Below are positions 1-6,552 of a stretch of DNA of 9,042 nucleotides, piece by piece. This DNA is from Chromatiales bacterium (GTDB lineage: Bacteria; Pseudomonadota; Gammaproteobacteria; UBA6429; Thiohalophilaceae). The stretch covers positions 1-9,042 of the forward strand of contig JALUTJ010000401.1 in NCBI GenBank assembly GCA_027057985.1, in the 5' to 3' direction. Position numbers and translations under genes: made by a program. The notes below the pieces were generated by a model. It was not told the origin of the DNA. It saw nothing but the letters and a program-made list of their open reading frames with translations, and searched no databases. Numbering within the stretch: the stretch's first letter is position 1; every line of letters starts with the position of its first letter.

Positions 1-803
1 GCCTTGGGCAAATCAGCTTTGCTCAGGCCGGTCATTTCCCAGGACTGTGGGTCGATACGGGGGATTTCATCGTCTTCATCCATTGAATCGAAGTCTGCCA
101 TTACTGCCACGGCGTTGGCAATATTAATTAAGGCAACTTCGGCCGGGTAATCCTTTGCTTTTTGCGGCTCGTGGTGGAAATGGACACATTCCTGTAATAC
201 CGCTGGCAGCTTCCAGCTTTCAACCAGTGCGGCACCGACCTCGGTATGGTCAAAGCCAAAGACACTGCGTTCGGCTTCGAAGCTTTCCATTTCTTCCGAC
301 CCTTCCATCATCAACAGAATGGCCTCGTGGGATTTTTCCGGCATCTGGTTAAACATAATTAGCTGGCCAATATCGTGCAGCAGCCCGGCAATAAAGAGGG
401 ATTCGGCCTGTAGCTTCTTCGATTTTTTCGCCAGGATCTGTGCCAGCAGGCCACAGTACAGACTGTGATGCCAGAAGTCCTGCATGGTGATGAGATTATT
501 TGGAATACCTTCAAAGGCTTCACTGGCGGCGGTGGAGAGCACCAGGTCGCGGATTTTATTGGTACCGAGGATGGCAATGGCGCGGTTGATGGTTTCTACC
601 TCGGTAGAAAGACCATAATAGGCGCTATTGGCAATGCGTAGCATGCGTGCCACCAGCGCCGGATCCTGAGAAATGACTTTTGCCATGTCATCGGCGGTGG
701 AGTTGGGGTCACTGGCGAGTTCGTTTACCCGCAGCGAGATTTCCGGCAATGAAACCAGTTCGCTGGCATTACTGATAAGTTCCTGTATCTGTGCATTGGA
801 CAT
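1..803 (-). CDS. HDOD-domain signalling protein (3' end beyond window)
   Basis: The minus strand is open from the ATG at 803-801 to the window edge, giving 267 residues without a stop; the C-terminus lies outside. The N-terminal part (about residues 10-210) reads as an HDOD domain, the HD-related output domain of bacterial signalling proteins. Visible marks are the LVSLPEI start, the SxDPAL segment near 45-50, LRIANSAYYG at 55-64, and LLHDIG at 141-146 with the His-Asp pair at 143-144. Other HD-type histidines are also present: HH at 112-113, DH at 185-186 and HFHH at 208-211. The tail visible after about residue 240 is acidic (SMDEDDE) and I do not recognise it. HDOD proteins act in the cytoplasm in regulation, including motility, biofilm and cyclic-di-GMP-linked pathways, but the specific role cannot be read here. 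The gene is divergent from the rubredoxin operon. Its ribosome-binding site is weak (GAG about 10 bases upstream). Confidence is high for the domain and low for the role. Confidence 0.88.
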   Translation of the reverse strand, partial: MSNAQIQELISNASELVSLPEISLRVNELASDPNSTADDMAKVISQDPALVARMLRIANSAYYGLSTEVETINRAIAILGTNKIRDLVLSTAASEAFEGIPNNLITMQDFWHHSLYCGLLAQILAKKSKKLQAESLFIAGLLHDIGQLIMFNQMPEKSHEAILLMMEGSEEMESFEAERSVFGFDHTEVGAALVESWKLPAVLQECVHFHHEPQKAKDYPAEVALINIANAVAVMADFDSMDEDDEIPRIDPQSWEMTGLSKADLPK

Positions 804-935
804 GGTCTGTTATCTCGGTATTCAGGGTATATAGGGTGGCCCATAATTAGCCTGTTTTTTGCGGCATCATATTGAGATTCGCCAGCGCCACCACCATTAT
901 TAAACTGTTCTGTCTTTTTAACGACCGAAATGACA

Positions 936-963
936 CAGAATTTAGAAAAAAATACTAATTCTG
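936..963. promoter_or_regulatory. Candidate operator: inverted repeat upstream of the rubredoxin promoter
   Basis: CAGAATTTAG at 936-945 and CTAATTCTG at 955-963 are inverted copies apart from one extra T, separated by a nine-base A-rich spacer. The repeat ends ten bases before the proposed -35 of the rubredoxin promoter, a plausible place for a regulator to bind. The regulator is unknown. In an AT-rich spacer an imperfect repeat of this size could arise by chance. The rest of the 804-1058 spacer shows no gene. Confidence 0.35.
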
Positions 964-973
964 AGTAAAAAGG

Positions 974-1002
974 TTAACTTTTTCTCATTTTTACCGTTAT
1001 AA
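974..1002 (+). promoter_or_regulatory. Candidate sigma-70 promoter for rubA-rubB
   Basis: TTAACT at 974-979 and TTATAA at 997-1002 are separated by 17 bases, the usual spacing for a housekeeping promoter. The -10 matches the consensus TATAAT only partly; reading it as TATAAA at 998-1003 with an 18-base spacer is equally good. Transcription would begin near 1009, leaving a leader of about 50 bases before the rubredoxin start. The leader contains a small imperfect hairpin at 1014-1031. Confidence 0.5.
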
Positions 1003-1046
1003 AGGGAGGCAGGTTTCGCTTTGCAGCGAGAAAAATGACATTTAAC

Positions 1047-1052
1047 AGGAGA
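1047..1052 (+). promoter_or_regulatory. Ribosome-binding site that fixes the rubredoxin start
   Basis: AGGAGA lies six bases before the ATG at 1059. An in-frame ATG at 1035 would add eight residues but has no comparable site and would place this Shine-Dalgarno sequence inside the coding region. The shorter start also gives the canonical rubredoxin N-terminus, MKKWICVICG. Confidence 0.85.
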
Positions 1053-1058
1053 AACTGG

Positions 1059-1226
1059 ATGAAGAAGTGGATTTGCGTCATTTGTGGTTTTATCTATGAC
1101 GAGGAAAAAGGTTTGCCAGAAGAAGGTATCCCCCCGGGTACAAAATGGGAAGATGTCCCGGATGACTGGCTTTGCCCCGATTGCAGTGTTGGCAAGGCCG
1201 ATTTTGAAATGCAGGAACTTAAATAA
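1059..1226 (+). CDS. rubA: Rubredoxin
   Basis: This 55-residue protein has the full rubredoxin signature. Four cysteines in two knuckles bind a single iron: C6 and C9 (CVICG) and C39 and C42 (CPDC). Conserved aromatic and proline positions are Y13, W30, P34, W37 and F49. Its length and sequence closely resemble the small Pseudomonas RubA-type rubredoxins. It is a cytoplasmic one-electron carrier, reduced by the NADH-dependent reductase encoded nine bases downstream. In related bacteria such a pair feeds alkane hydroxylase or supports oxidative-stress reductases. No hydroxylase gene is visible here, so the electron acceptor is unknown. The ATG at 1059 is preferred over 1035 because of the AGGAGA site and the family's usual N-terminus. 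Confidence 0.96.
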   Translation: MKKWICVICGFIYDEEKGLPEEGIPPGTKWEDVPDDWLCPDCSVGKADFEMQELK

Positions 1227-1235
1227 GACAGCAGG

Positions 1236-2393
1236 ATGGCAACAACCGAGCCGATAATTATCATTGGTGCCGGGCTCGCGGGCTACAATGTTGCCCGCGA
1301 GCTGCGCAAGCTGGATAAGGATACTCCGCTCACCATTATTGCTGATGATGCGGCCGATTTTTATTCCAAGCCCATGCTCTCCAATGCGCTGGCGAAAAAC
1401 AGGCTGCCATCAGAATTGCCAACCGCATCGGCAGAAAAAATGGCCGAAGATCTGTCGGCAACCATTCTTCCTCATACCCGGGTTACAGCGGTAGATACCA
1501 GCAACCATATTGTTACGACCGCAGACAATACAGACTATAGCTACAGTAAACTGGTGATGGCGCTGGGTGCCAGTGCTATCCGAATTCACCTTGCGGGTAA
1601 TGCCATGGAGCAGGTACATACTGCGAATGATCTGCAAAGTTATGCCGGTTTTCGCAAAGCTATTGAAGGCAAGCAGTCGGTGACCATTATTGGTGCTGGC
1701 TTGATTGGTTGCGAGTTTGCCAATGATCTTGTTAGCGCAGGTTATTCTGTCACGGTTATCGATATTGCCGATTACCCGTTAGCAAACCTGTTACCAGAGC
1801 AGGCCGGGCGTTACCTGCAACAGGCCTTAAGTGAACAGGGTGTGAACTGGAAGCTGGGGAAAAACATTCAGCAACTCAATTTTACCGATAACCACTTTAG
1901 TATTGACATAGAAGGTGAAGCACCCTTTACGAGTGATGCCGTGCTTTGCGCAGTAGGCCTGCAACCCAATACCGCACTTGCCGAAGAAGCCGGTTTAGCG
2001 GTGAAGAAAGGGATTATCGTTAACCGTTACCTGCAAACCAGCAATGCTGATGTTTATGCGCTGGGCGACTGCGCCGAAGTCGAAGGCCTGTTTTTACCTT
2101 ATGTGATGCCGCTAATGAATGCAGCGCGTACTCTTGCAAAGACTCTGGCCGGTGAGAAAACCGCAGTGACCTATCCGGCCATGCCGGTGCTGGTTAAAAC
2201 CCCCGCCTGCCCACTGGTGGTTGCAGCACCGGCGCGTGATGCAAAAGGGCAATGGCAGGTTGAAGTTGATAAAAATACAGTAAGAGCCCGCTTTGAAAGT
2301 GATGATGGTCAGCTGCTGGGTTTTGCTCTGATGGGGGAAGCGGTGGCAGAAAAACAGAAACTGACCACAGAGCTCCCCGCCGTACTGGCATAA
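1236..2393 (+). CDS. rubB: Rubredoxin-NAD(+) reductase (FAD-dependent)
   Basis: This 385-residue flavoprotein passes electrons from NADH through FAD to rubredoxin in the cytoplasm. The N-terminal FAD-binding motif is GAGLAG at residues 11-16. The NAD-binding motif is GAGLIG at 153-158, with D176 at the end of the next strand as expected for NADH preference. The second FAD motif is VYALGDCAE at 273-281. The C-terminal region contains KTPACPLVV at 321-329, which I recall in Pseudomonas RubB, and the length matches that family (about 384). The gene starts nine bases after the rubredoxin stop and has only a weak ribosome-binding sequence, so translation is probably coupled to rubA. No intrinsic terminator with a T-run follows; instead an inverted-repeat element begins 26 bases after the stop. 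A more general pyridine nucleotide-disulphide oxidoreductase role is unlikely given the adjacent rubredoxin. Confidence 0.95.
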   Translation: MATTEPIIIIGAGLAGYNVARELRKLDKDTPLTIIADDAADFYSKPMLSNALAKNRLPSELPTASAEKMAEDLSATILPHTRVTAVDTSNHIVTTADNTDYSYSKLVMALGASAIRIHLAGNAMEQVHTANDLQSYAGFRKAIEGKQSVTIIGAGLIGCEFANDLVSAGYSVTVIDIADYPLANLLPEQAGRYLQQALSEQGVNWKLGKNIQQLNFTDNHFSIDIEGEAPFTSDAVLCAVGLQPNTALAEEAGLAVKKGIIVNRYLQTSNADVYALGDCAEVEGLFLPYVMPLMNAARTLAKTLAGEKTAVTYPAMPVLVKTPACPLVVAAPARDAKGQWQVEVDKNTVRARFESDDGQLLGFALMGEAVAEKQKLTTELPAVLA

Positions 2394-2419
2394 TAATTTT
2401 TCTTATGTAAACAAAATAA

Positions 2420-2574
2420 TTCACCGCCAGGACGCAAAGGACGCAAAGTTATTTTCTGTGTAAGTCAGATTTCAGTCTGACAAAAATAAAAATATTGATA
2501 GAGATTTTTTATCTCAAAATATCCTGTTATGTGTAAATAATAAATCTCTGCGTTCTCTGTGCCTTTGCGGTGAA
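2420..2574. repeat. 155-base inverted-repeat element (MITE-like, non-coding)
   Basis: A 29-base arm at 2420-2448 and its inverted partner at 2546-2574 match at 22 of 29 positions when the right arm is reverse-complemented; the outermost eight bases (TTCACCGC) are identical. The left arm contains a perfect nine-base tandem duplication, GGACGCAAA, at 2430-2447. The 97-base interior is AT-rich and non-coding, with two small perfect hairpins: GTCAGA/TCTGAC (2464-2481) and GAGAT/ATCTC (2501-2515). The element fills the gap between the convergent rubB and Hpt genes, 26 bases after one stop and nine bases before the other. No clear target duplication is visible. I recall similar ACCGC-AAAGG-ACGCAAAG sequences scattered between genes in many environmental bacteria, but this needs a search. 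It may be a mobile miniature element, an RNA hairpin that ends transcription from both sides, or both. Confidence 0.7.
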
Positions 2575-2583
2575 AAATTGCAG

Positions 2584-2940
2584 TTACAGCTGACTATCGG
2601 TGGGGTGGTTGATATTCTGTTCCAGCTTATCAATGTGTTGCTGGATATTCTGAATGTCTTCTTCACTGAGGGTGATTTTCTTTTCCTTGATCCGTAAAAG
2701 GACTTGCTGAACTTCAAAACAGCATTCCGACTGGCTATTAAAGCCAAATGTTGCCGCCGTGCCTTTGAGGGTATGAATCAGGCGATAGAAGTCTTCCATG
2801 CGCTCCGGGTTTTCGGGCTCGGCTTTCCAGGCATCCCAGCTGGTATGGATCTCGGCCAGTTTTTCCGGTAACTGGCGATGGTATTTTTCATGCAGAGCCT
2901 GCAGGCGTTGTTTGAAGCTGTTATTTTTTTCATCATTCAT
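2584..2940 (-). CDS. Stand-alone histidine phosphotransfer (Hpt) protein
   Basis: This 118-residue, probably all-helical cytoplasmic protein carries the Hpt phosphorylation motif, IHTLKGTAATFGF at residues 55-67. H56 is the likely phospho-accepting histidine, and the following LKG is diagnostic. Hpt proteins shuttle phosphate between the receiver domain of a hybrid kinase and a response regulator. The partners are not in this window. The size fits a single Hpt domain with a lysine-rich N-terminal extension and a Gln/Asn-rich, charged C-terminal helix. The start at 2940 has a poor purine-rich ribosome site (AAGA about 12 bases upstream). The gene is divergent from uvrD across 124 bases and faces rubB across the inverted-repeat element. 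The family call is secure; the pathway is unknown. Confidence 0.9.
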   Translation of the reverse strand: MNDEKNNSFKQRLQALHEKYHRQLPEKLAEIHTSWDAWKAEPENPERMEDFYRLIHTLKGTAATFGFNSQSECCFEVQQVLLRIKEKKITLSEEDIQNIQQHIDKLEQNINHPTDSQL

Positions 2941-3052
2941 GATGTTTTCTTATCTTGCCGTGTAGTTAGTCCGTTGCCAACAGATTAACATAGAAAATAC
3001 AGGGTGAATATGCCGAGAGCTTTTTAAAACCCAACAACAGGCCACATTTTGT

Positions 3053-3058
3053 TAGAAT
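3053..3058 (+). promoter_or_regulatory. Possible -10 box of uvrD
   Basis: TAGAAT matches the TATAAT consensus at five of six positions and sits just ahead of the uvrD ATG at 3065. If real, transcription would start at or next to the start codon, giving a leaderless or near-leaderless message. No convincing -35 box occurs about 17 bases upstream, so support is weak. Confidence 0.3.
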
Positions 3059-3064
3059 ACGTCT

Positions 3065-5227
3065 ATGGATGTTTCTTATATTATCGATCCGCTGAATGAT
3101 GAGCAGCGACAGGCGGTGTGCGCACCGGCTTCGAACGTGCTGGTGCTGGCCGGGGCTGGCAGTGGCAAAACCCGCGTTCTGGTACACCGCATTGCCTGGC
3201 TGATGCAGGCCGATAATATCTCTGCCTACAGTATCCTCGCGGTGACTTTTACCAACAAGGCGGCGGCAGAAATGCGCGGCCGTATTGAGCGCCTGCTGGG
3301 AATGCCGTCGAAAGGACTCTGGGTTGGGACGTTTCATGGCATTGCTCACCGCTTGTTGCGAGCGCACTGGAAAGAAGCCGAGCTGCCACAGTCTTTTCAG
3401 ATCATGGACAGTGAAGACCAGCACCGGGCGATCAAGCGTGTGATTCGTGAAATGGGGCTGGATGACAAGCGCTGGGTGCCGCGCGAGGTGCAGTGGTGGA
3501 TCAATGCCCGCAAGGATGAAGGCCTGCGCTCACACAATATCGAACATCGTAACGATAATTACCTGCAACACATGGTCGAAATCTATCGCGAATATGAAGC
3601 CATGTGTCAGCGTAATGGTGCGCTTGATTTTGCCGAGCTGCTTTTGCGTGCCTACGACCTCTGGGTCAAGCGACCGGATATCCTGCAGCATTACCAGGCG
3701 CGTTTTCAGAATATCCTGGTTGATGAATTTCAGGATACCAACACCATTCAATATGCCTGGATTAAGCTGCTGGCCGGGCAAACGGCGAATGTTTTTGTGG
3801 TTGGTGATGATGATCAGTCGATTTATGGCTGGCGTGGGGCGCAGGTTGAAAATATCTACCGCTTTAGCAAGGACTATCAAAACACCTCGCAATTTCGGCT
3901 GGAGCAGAACTATCGTTCTACCGGCAATATTCTGGGCGCCGCCAATGCTCTGATTGCCAATAATACCGATCGCATGGGCAAGGAACTCTGGACCGAGGGT
4001 AGTGAAGGTGAGCTGATTGAAATCTATAGTGCCTTTAACGAGATGGAAGAAGCACGCTATATTGTCGATAAAATTATTGCCTGGAATGAGCAGGGCGGCC
4101 TGCGCAGTGAAAACGCGATTCTGTATCGTTCCAATGCCCAGTCGCGAGTGCTTGAAGAAGCCCTGATGCAAACCGGCACACCGTATCGAATCTATGGCGG
4201 TCTACGTTTCTTCGAGCGCCAGGAGATCAAGGACGCGCTGGCTTATCTGCGCCTGATAGCGAATCGTGCTGATGATGCTTCGTTTGAACGCATCGTCAAT
4301 CTGCCAACCCGGGGCATTGGTAACAAGACCGTCGACCTTGTGCGCAGTTATGCCCGTGCCAATGATGTTTCCATGTGGCAGGCCTGTATCGATTTAATTG
4401 CAAACGGGGATGTTACCGCTCGCGCTGCCAGTGCGCTGCAGTTTTTTATCGACCTTATCAATACCATGCAACAGGGCATCGAGAATATGGAGTTGTACGA
4501 GCAGATAGAGCATGTCATCCATCATAGTGGCCTGATAACACATTACGAAAAAGAAAAAGGTGAGAAAGGCCGTAACCGTATCGAGAACCTGGAAGAACTG
4601 GTCAATGCCGGCCGCAGCTTCGAGCAGGATGACTGGGAAGAATCCGAAATGGATATGATGTCAGCCTTTTTGGCCCATGCTTCACTGGAAGCGGGTGAAG
4701 GCCAGGCCAGTGAAGGTGAAGATAGTGTACAACTGATGACCCTGCACTCGGCCAAGGGGCTGGAATTCAAGCAGGTCTTTATGGCGGGGATGGAAGAAGG
4801 CCTGTTTCCACACAGTCGATCTGCCGATGAAAGTGGCCGTCTCGAAGAAGAACGTCGTCTTTGCTATGTCGGCATGACCCGGGCAATGGAAAAGCTGGTA
4901 ATGACCCATGCCGAGAAACGACGTCTGTACGGTGAAGAAACCTATGCGCGGCCATCACGTTTTCTTTCCGAGATACCGGAAGAATTTGTACAGCATGTGC
5001 GAATGCAGGGCACGGCAACCCCGCTAACAGCGCAGTCACAGTACAGTAGTAACCCGGTCGCAGAAGCGGCACCGGTACAACTGGGGCAAAGGGTGTATCA
5101 TGAAAAGTTTGGTGAAGGTGTGGTGCTCAATTACGAAGGTGAAGGCCGTCATGCCCGGGTTCAGGTAAATTTTGATGATATCGGCAGTAAATGGCTGATG
5201 ATGGAATATGCTAACCTGATAGTTTAA
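3065..5227 (+). CDS. uvrD: DNA helicase II (UvrD)
   Basis: This 720-residue superfamily 1A 3'-5' DNA helicase acts in nucleotide excision repair and methyl-directed mismatch repair. Its length equals that of E. coli UvrD, and the MDVSYIIDPLNDEQRQAV start is nearly the same, which fixes the start codon. Helicase motifs appear in order: Walker A AGAGSGKT (29-36, K35), TFTNKAAAEM (61-70), DEFQDT (220-225, Walker B), GDDDQSIYGWRGA (247-259), QNYRS (281-285), TLHSAKGLEF (559-568) and EEERRLCYVGMTRA (594-607). The C-terminal segment from about 674 (LGQRVYHEKFGEGVV) is the Tudor-like domain that binds RNA polymerase or UvrB in related proteins. All catalytic residues appear intact. There is no recognisable Shine-Dalgarno sequence before the ATG. 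The TRAP binding-protein gene follows 34 bases later with no terminator, so read-through is possible. Confidence 0.98.
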   Translation: MDVSYIIDPLNDEQRQAVCAPASNVLVLAGAGSGKTRVLVHRIAWLMQADNISAYSILAVTFTNKAAAEMRGRIERLLGMPSKGLWVGTFHGIAHRLLRAHWKEAELPQSFQIMDSEDQHRAIKRVIREMGLDDKRWVPREVQWWINARKDEGLRSHNIEHRNDNYLQHMVEIYREYEAMCQRNGALDFAELLLRAYDLWVKRPDILQHYQARFQNILVDEFQDTNTIQYAWIKLLAGQTANVFVVGDDDQSIYGWRGAQVENIYRFSKDYQNTSQFRLEQNYRSTGNILGAANALIANNTDRMGKELWTEGSEGELIEIYSAFNEMEEARYIVDKIIAWNEQGGLRSENAILYRSNAQSRVLEEALMQTGTPYRIYGGLRFFERQEIKDALAYLRLIANRADDASFERIVNLPTRGIGNKTVDLVRSYARANDVSMWQACIDLIANGDVTARAASALQFFIDLINTMQQGIENMELYEQIEHVIHHSGLITHYEKEKGEKGRNRIENLEELVNAGRSFEQDDWEESEMDMMSAFLAHASLEAGEGQASEGEDSVQLMTLHSAKGLEFKQVFMAGMEEGLFPHSRSADESGRLEEERRLCYVGMTRAMEKLVMTHAEKRRLYGEETYARPSRFLSEIPEEFVQHVRMQGTATPLTAQSQYSSNPVAEAAPVQLGQRVYHEKFGEGVVLNYEGEGRHARVQVNFDDIGSKWLMMEYANLIV

Positions 5228-5261
5228 TAGTAAAAGTAATTATTTTTTACGGGGAAAAACA

Positions 5262-6371
5262 ATGAAAAAAAATAAGCACGTTATAACAGGCTTGTTATTG
5301 TTACTGAGCATGGCAGTTGTAATAAGTGGCTGTTCTCCCAAAGAGGGAGATTCAAAACAAAAAGCAGTGATAGAAAAAGTATATCACTGGAAAATGGTGA
5401 CCACCTGGCCGAAGAACTTTCCTGGTCTTGGTACCGGGGCAAATAACCTTGCCAGTCTGATCGATAAAATGAGTGGTGGTCGTATCAAGGTTAAGGTCTA
5501 TGGTGCGAAAGAACTGGTACCCGCCTTTGAAGTCTTTGACGCGGTTTCACGCGGTACAGCCGAAATGGGGCATGGTGCCGCCTACTACTGGAAAGGAAAA
5601 AATGAAGCTATCCAGTTTTTCTCTACCATTCCTTTTGGTTTAACGGCCGATGAAATGAATGGCTGGCTCTATCATGGTGGTGGCTTAAAACTCTGGCGTG
5701 AAGTTTATGCCCAGTACAACCTGGTACCAGCGGCCGCAGGTAATACCGGGGTGCAGATGGGAGGCTGGTTCAACAGGGAAATCAAGTCACTTGCAGATAT
5801 CAAGGGCTTAAAAATGCGTATCCCCGGTTTAGGCGGTGAAGTCTTCAAGCGAGCCGGCGGCACACCCGTTAACCTGCCCGGCGGCGAACTGTATACCGCG
5901 CTACAAACCGGTGCACTTGATGCTACCGAGTGGGTGGGTCCTTATAATGACCTTGCCTTTGGTTTTTACAAGGTGGCAAAGTATTACTACTATCCGGGCT
6001 GGCATGAGCCGGGCACCACGCTGGAAGCCATTATCAACAAGAAAGCCTTTGATGCCCTGCCGGCAGATCTGCAGGAAATCGTCCTCGCAGCCTGCAAGAT
6101 CGTAAACCAGGATATGCTGGCGGAATACATGGCAAGAAATAACGCGGCTTTAGAAACCCTGATTAATGAGCATCATGTTCAGCTTCGTGCTTTCCCGGAT
6201 GATGTGTTAAAAGAACTGCGTCGAATTTCTGATGAAGTCGTTGAAGAGCTGGCAAACAAGGATGACACCGCTAAACGCATCTATGCTTCGTTAAAGAAAT
6301 ACCGTGAACAGGTTACGGCATGGGATGAAATATCAGAACGCGCTTTCCTGCGAGCACGGACAATAAAATAA
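5262..6371 (+). CDS. TRAP transporter solute-binding lipoprotein (DctP/TakP-like)
   Basis: This 369-residue extracytoplasmic binding protein belongs to the TRAP family, whose members deliver organic acids to a DctQ/DctM-type membrane transporter. A basic N-terminus, a hydrophobic stretch (residues 8-20) and the lipobox ISGC with C24 indicate a lipid-anchored protein. The mature part starts near YHWKMVTTWPKNFPG, typical of the subgroup annotated for mannitol/chloroaromatic or 2-oxo acid uptake (TakP). Other family marks are KMRIPGLGGEVF, with the likely carboxylate-binding R186, and ALDATEWVGPYND, with E223-W224. The exact ligand cannot be deduced. No membrane subunits are adjacent, so it is an orphan binding protein that must use a transporter encoded elsewhere or serve in sensing. 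GGGGA lies six bases before the ATG. The gene may be co-transcribed with uvrD, and a strong hairpin follows it. Confidence 0.93.
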   Translation: MKKNKHVITGLLLLLSMAVVISGCSPKEGDSKQKAVIEKVYHWKMVTTWPKNFPGLGTGANNLASLIDKMSGGRIKVKVYGAKELVPAFEVFDAVSRGTAEMGHGAAYYWKGKNEAIQFFSTIPFGLTADEMNGWLYHGGGLKLWREVYAQYNLVPAAAGNTGVQMGGWFNREIKSLADIKGLKMRIPGLGGEVFKRAGGTPVNLPGGELYTALQTGALDATEWVGPYNDLAFGFYKVAKYYYYPGWHEPGTTLEAIINKKAFDALPADLQEIVLAACKIVNQDMLAEYMARNNAALETLINEHHVQLRAFPDDVLKELRRISDEVVEELANKDDTAKRIYASLKKYREQVTAWDEISERAFLRARTIK

Positions 6372-6383
6372 ATTTGCTATCAT

Positions 6384-6413
6384 TTACTGCTCTTCAATTT
6401 TGAAGAGCAGTAA
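6384..6413. terminator. Strong hairpin after the TRAP binding-protein gene
   Basis: A perfect 13-base-pair stem (TTACTGCTCTTCA with its complement) closes a four-base ATTT loop, starting 12 bases after the stop codon. The bases that follow are pyrimidine-rich (CCTCCCTTCTCATTTTCC) rather than a clean T-run. It could be an imperfect intrinsic terminator or a structure that protects the 3' end of the message. Confidence 0.6.
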
Positions 6414-6483
6414 CCTCCCTTCTCATTTTCCTTTCCCTTTCAGGTTCAGTCCAGGAATCTGCTTCAAGCTGTGCATACGCATA

Positions 6484-6498
6484 TTAGAATAATTCTAA
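6484..6498. promoter_or_regulatory. Perfect 7-1-7 palindrome resembling a PerR/Fur-family box
   Basis: TTAGAAT-A-ATTCTAA is a perfect 15-base palindrome with a single central base. It matches the published Bacillus PerR box (TTATAATNATTATAA) at all but the symmetric fourth positions, and the E. coli-type Fur box at fewer positions. It lies 54 bases before the proposed sigma-28 promoter of the chemoreceptor gene, upstream of a chemoreceptor and a peroxidase. Binding by a Fur-family regulator is inference; such palindromes can occur by chance in AT-rich DNA. Confidence 0.4.
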
Positions 6499-6552
6499 AT
6501 GTAACAAAGTGTAAATTCATATCACATAATTGTTTTTGTAAGAACTTACCCC

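Noticed and set aside
1014..1031. Small hairpin in the rubredoxin leader
   Set aside because: The stem is only about seven pairs with a mismatch, and there is no riboswitch-like structure or T-run.
1035..1058. Eight-residue N-terminal extension of rubredoxin from an upstream ATG
   Set aside because: The AGGAGA site is inside this stretch and well placed for the ATG at 1059; rubredoxins of this type start MKKW.
2430..2447. Tandem GGACGCAAA copies as the start of a CRISPR-like array
   Set aside because: There are only two adjacent copies without spacers; they belong to the arm of the inverted-repeat element.
2966..3424. 152-residue open frame on the minus strand overlapping the start of uvrD
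   Set aside because: It covers the Walker A region of uvrD on the opposite strand and has no family features.
3530..4171. 213-residue open frame on the minus strand
   Set aside because: It lies wholly within uvrD, whose helicase motifs are intact in the other strand, and its translation shows no recognisable domain.
5228..5261. GTAAAA/TTTTAC inverted repeat between uvrD and the TRAP gene as a terminator
   Set aside because: The stem is short and all but one base pair of it A-T or weak, and it ends immediately before the ribosome-binding site, so it is unlikely to end transcription.
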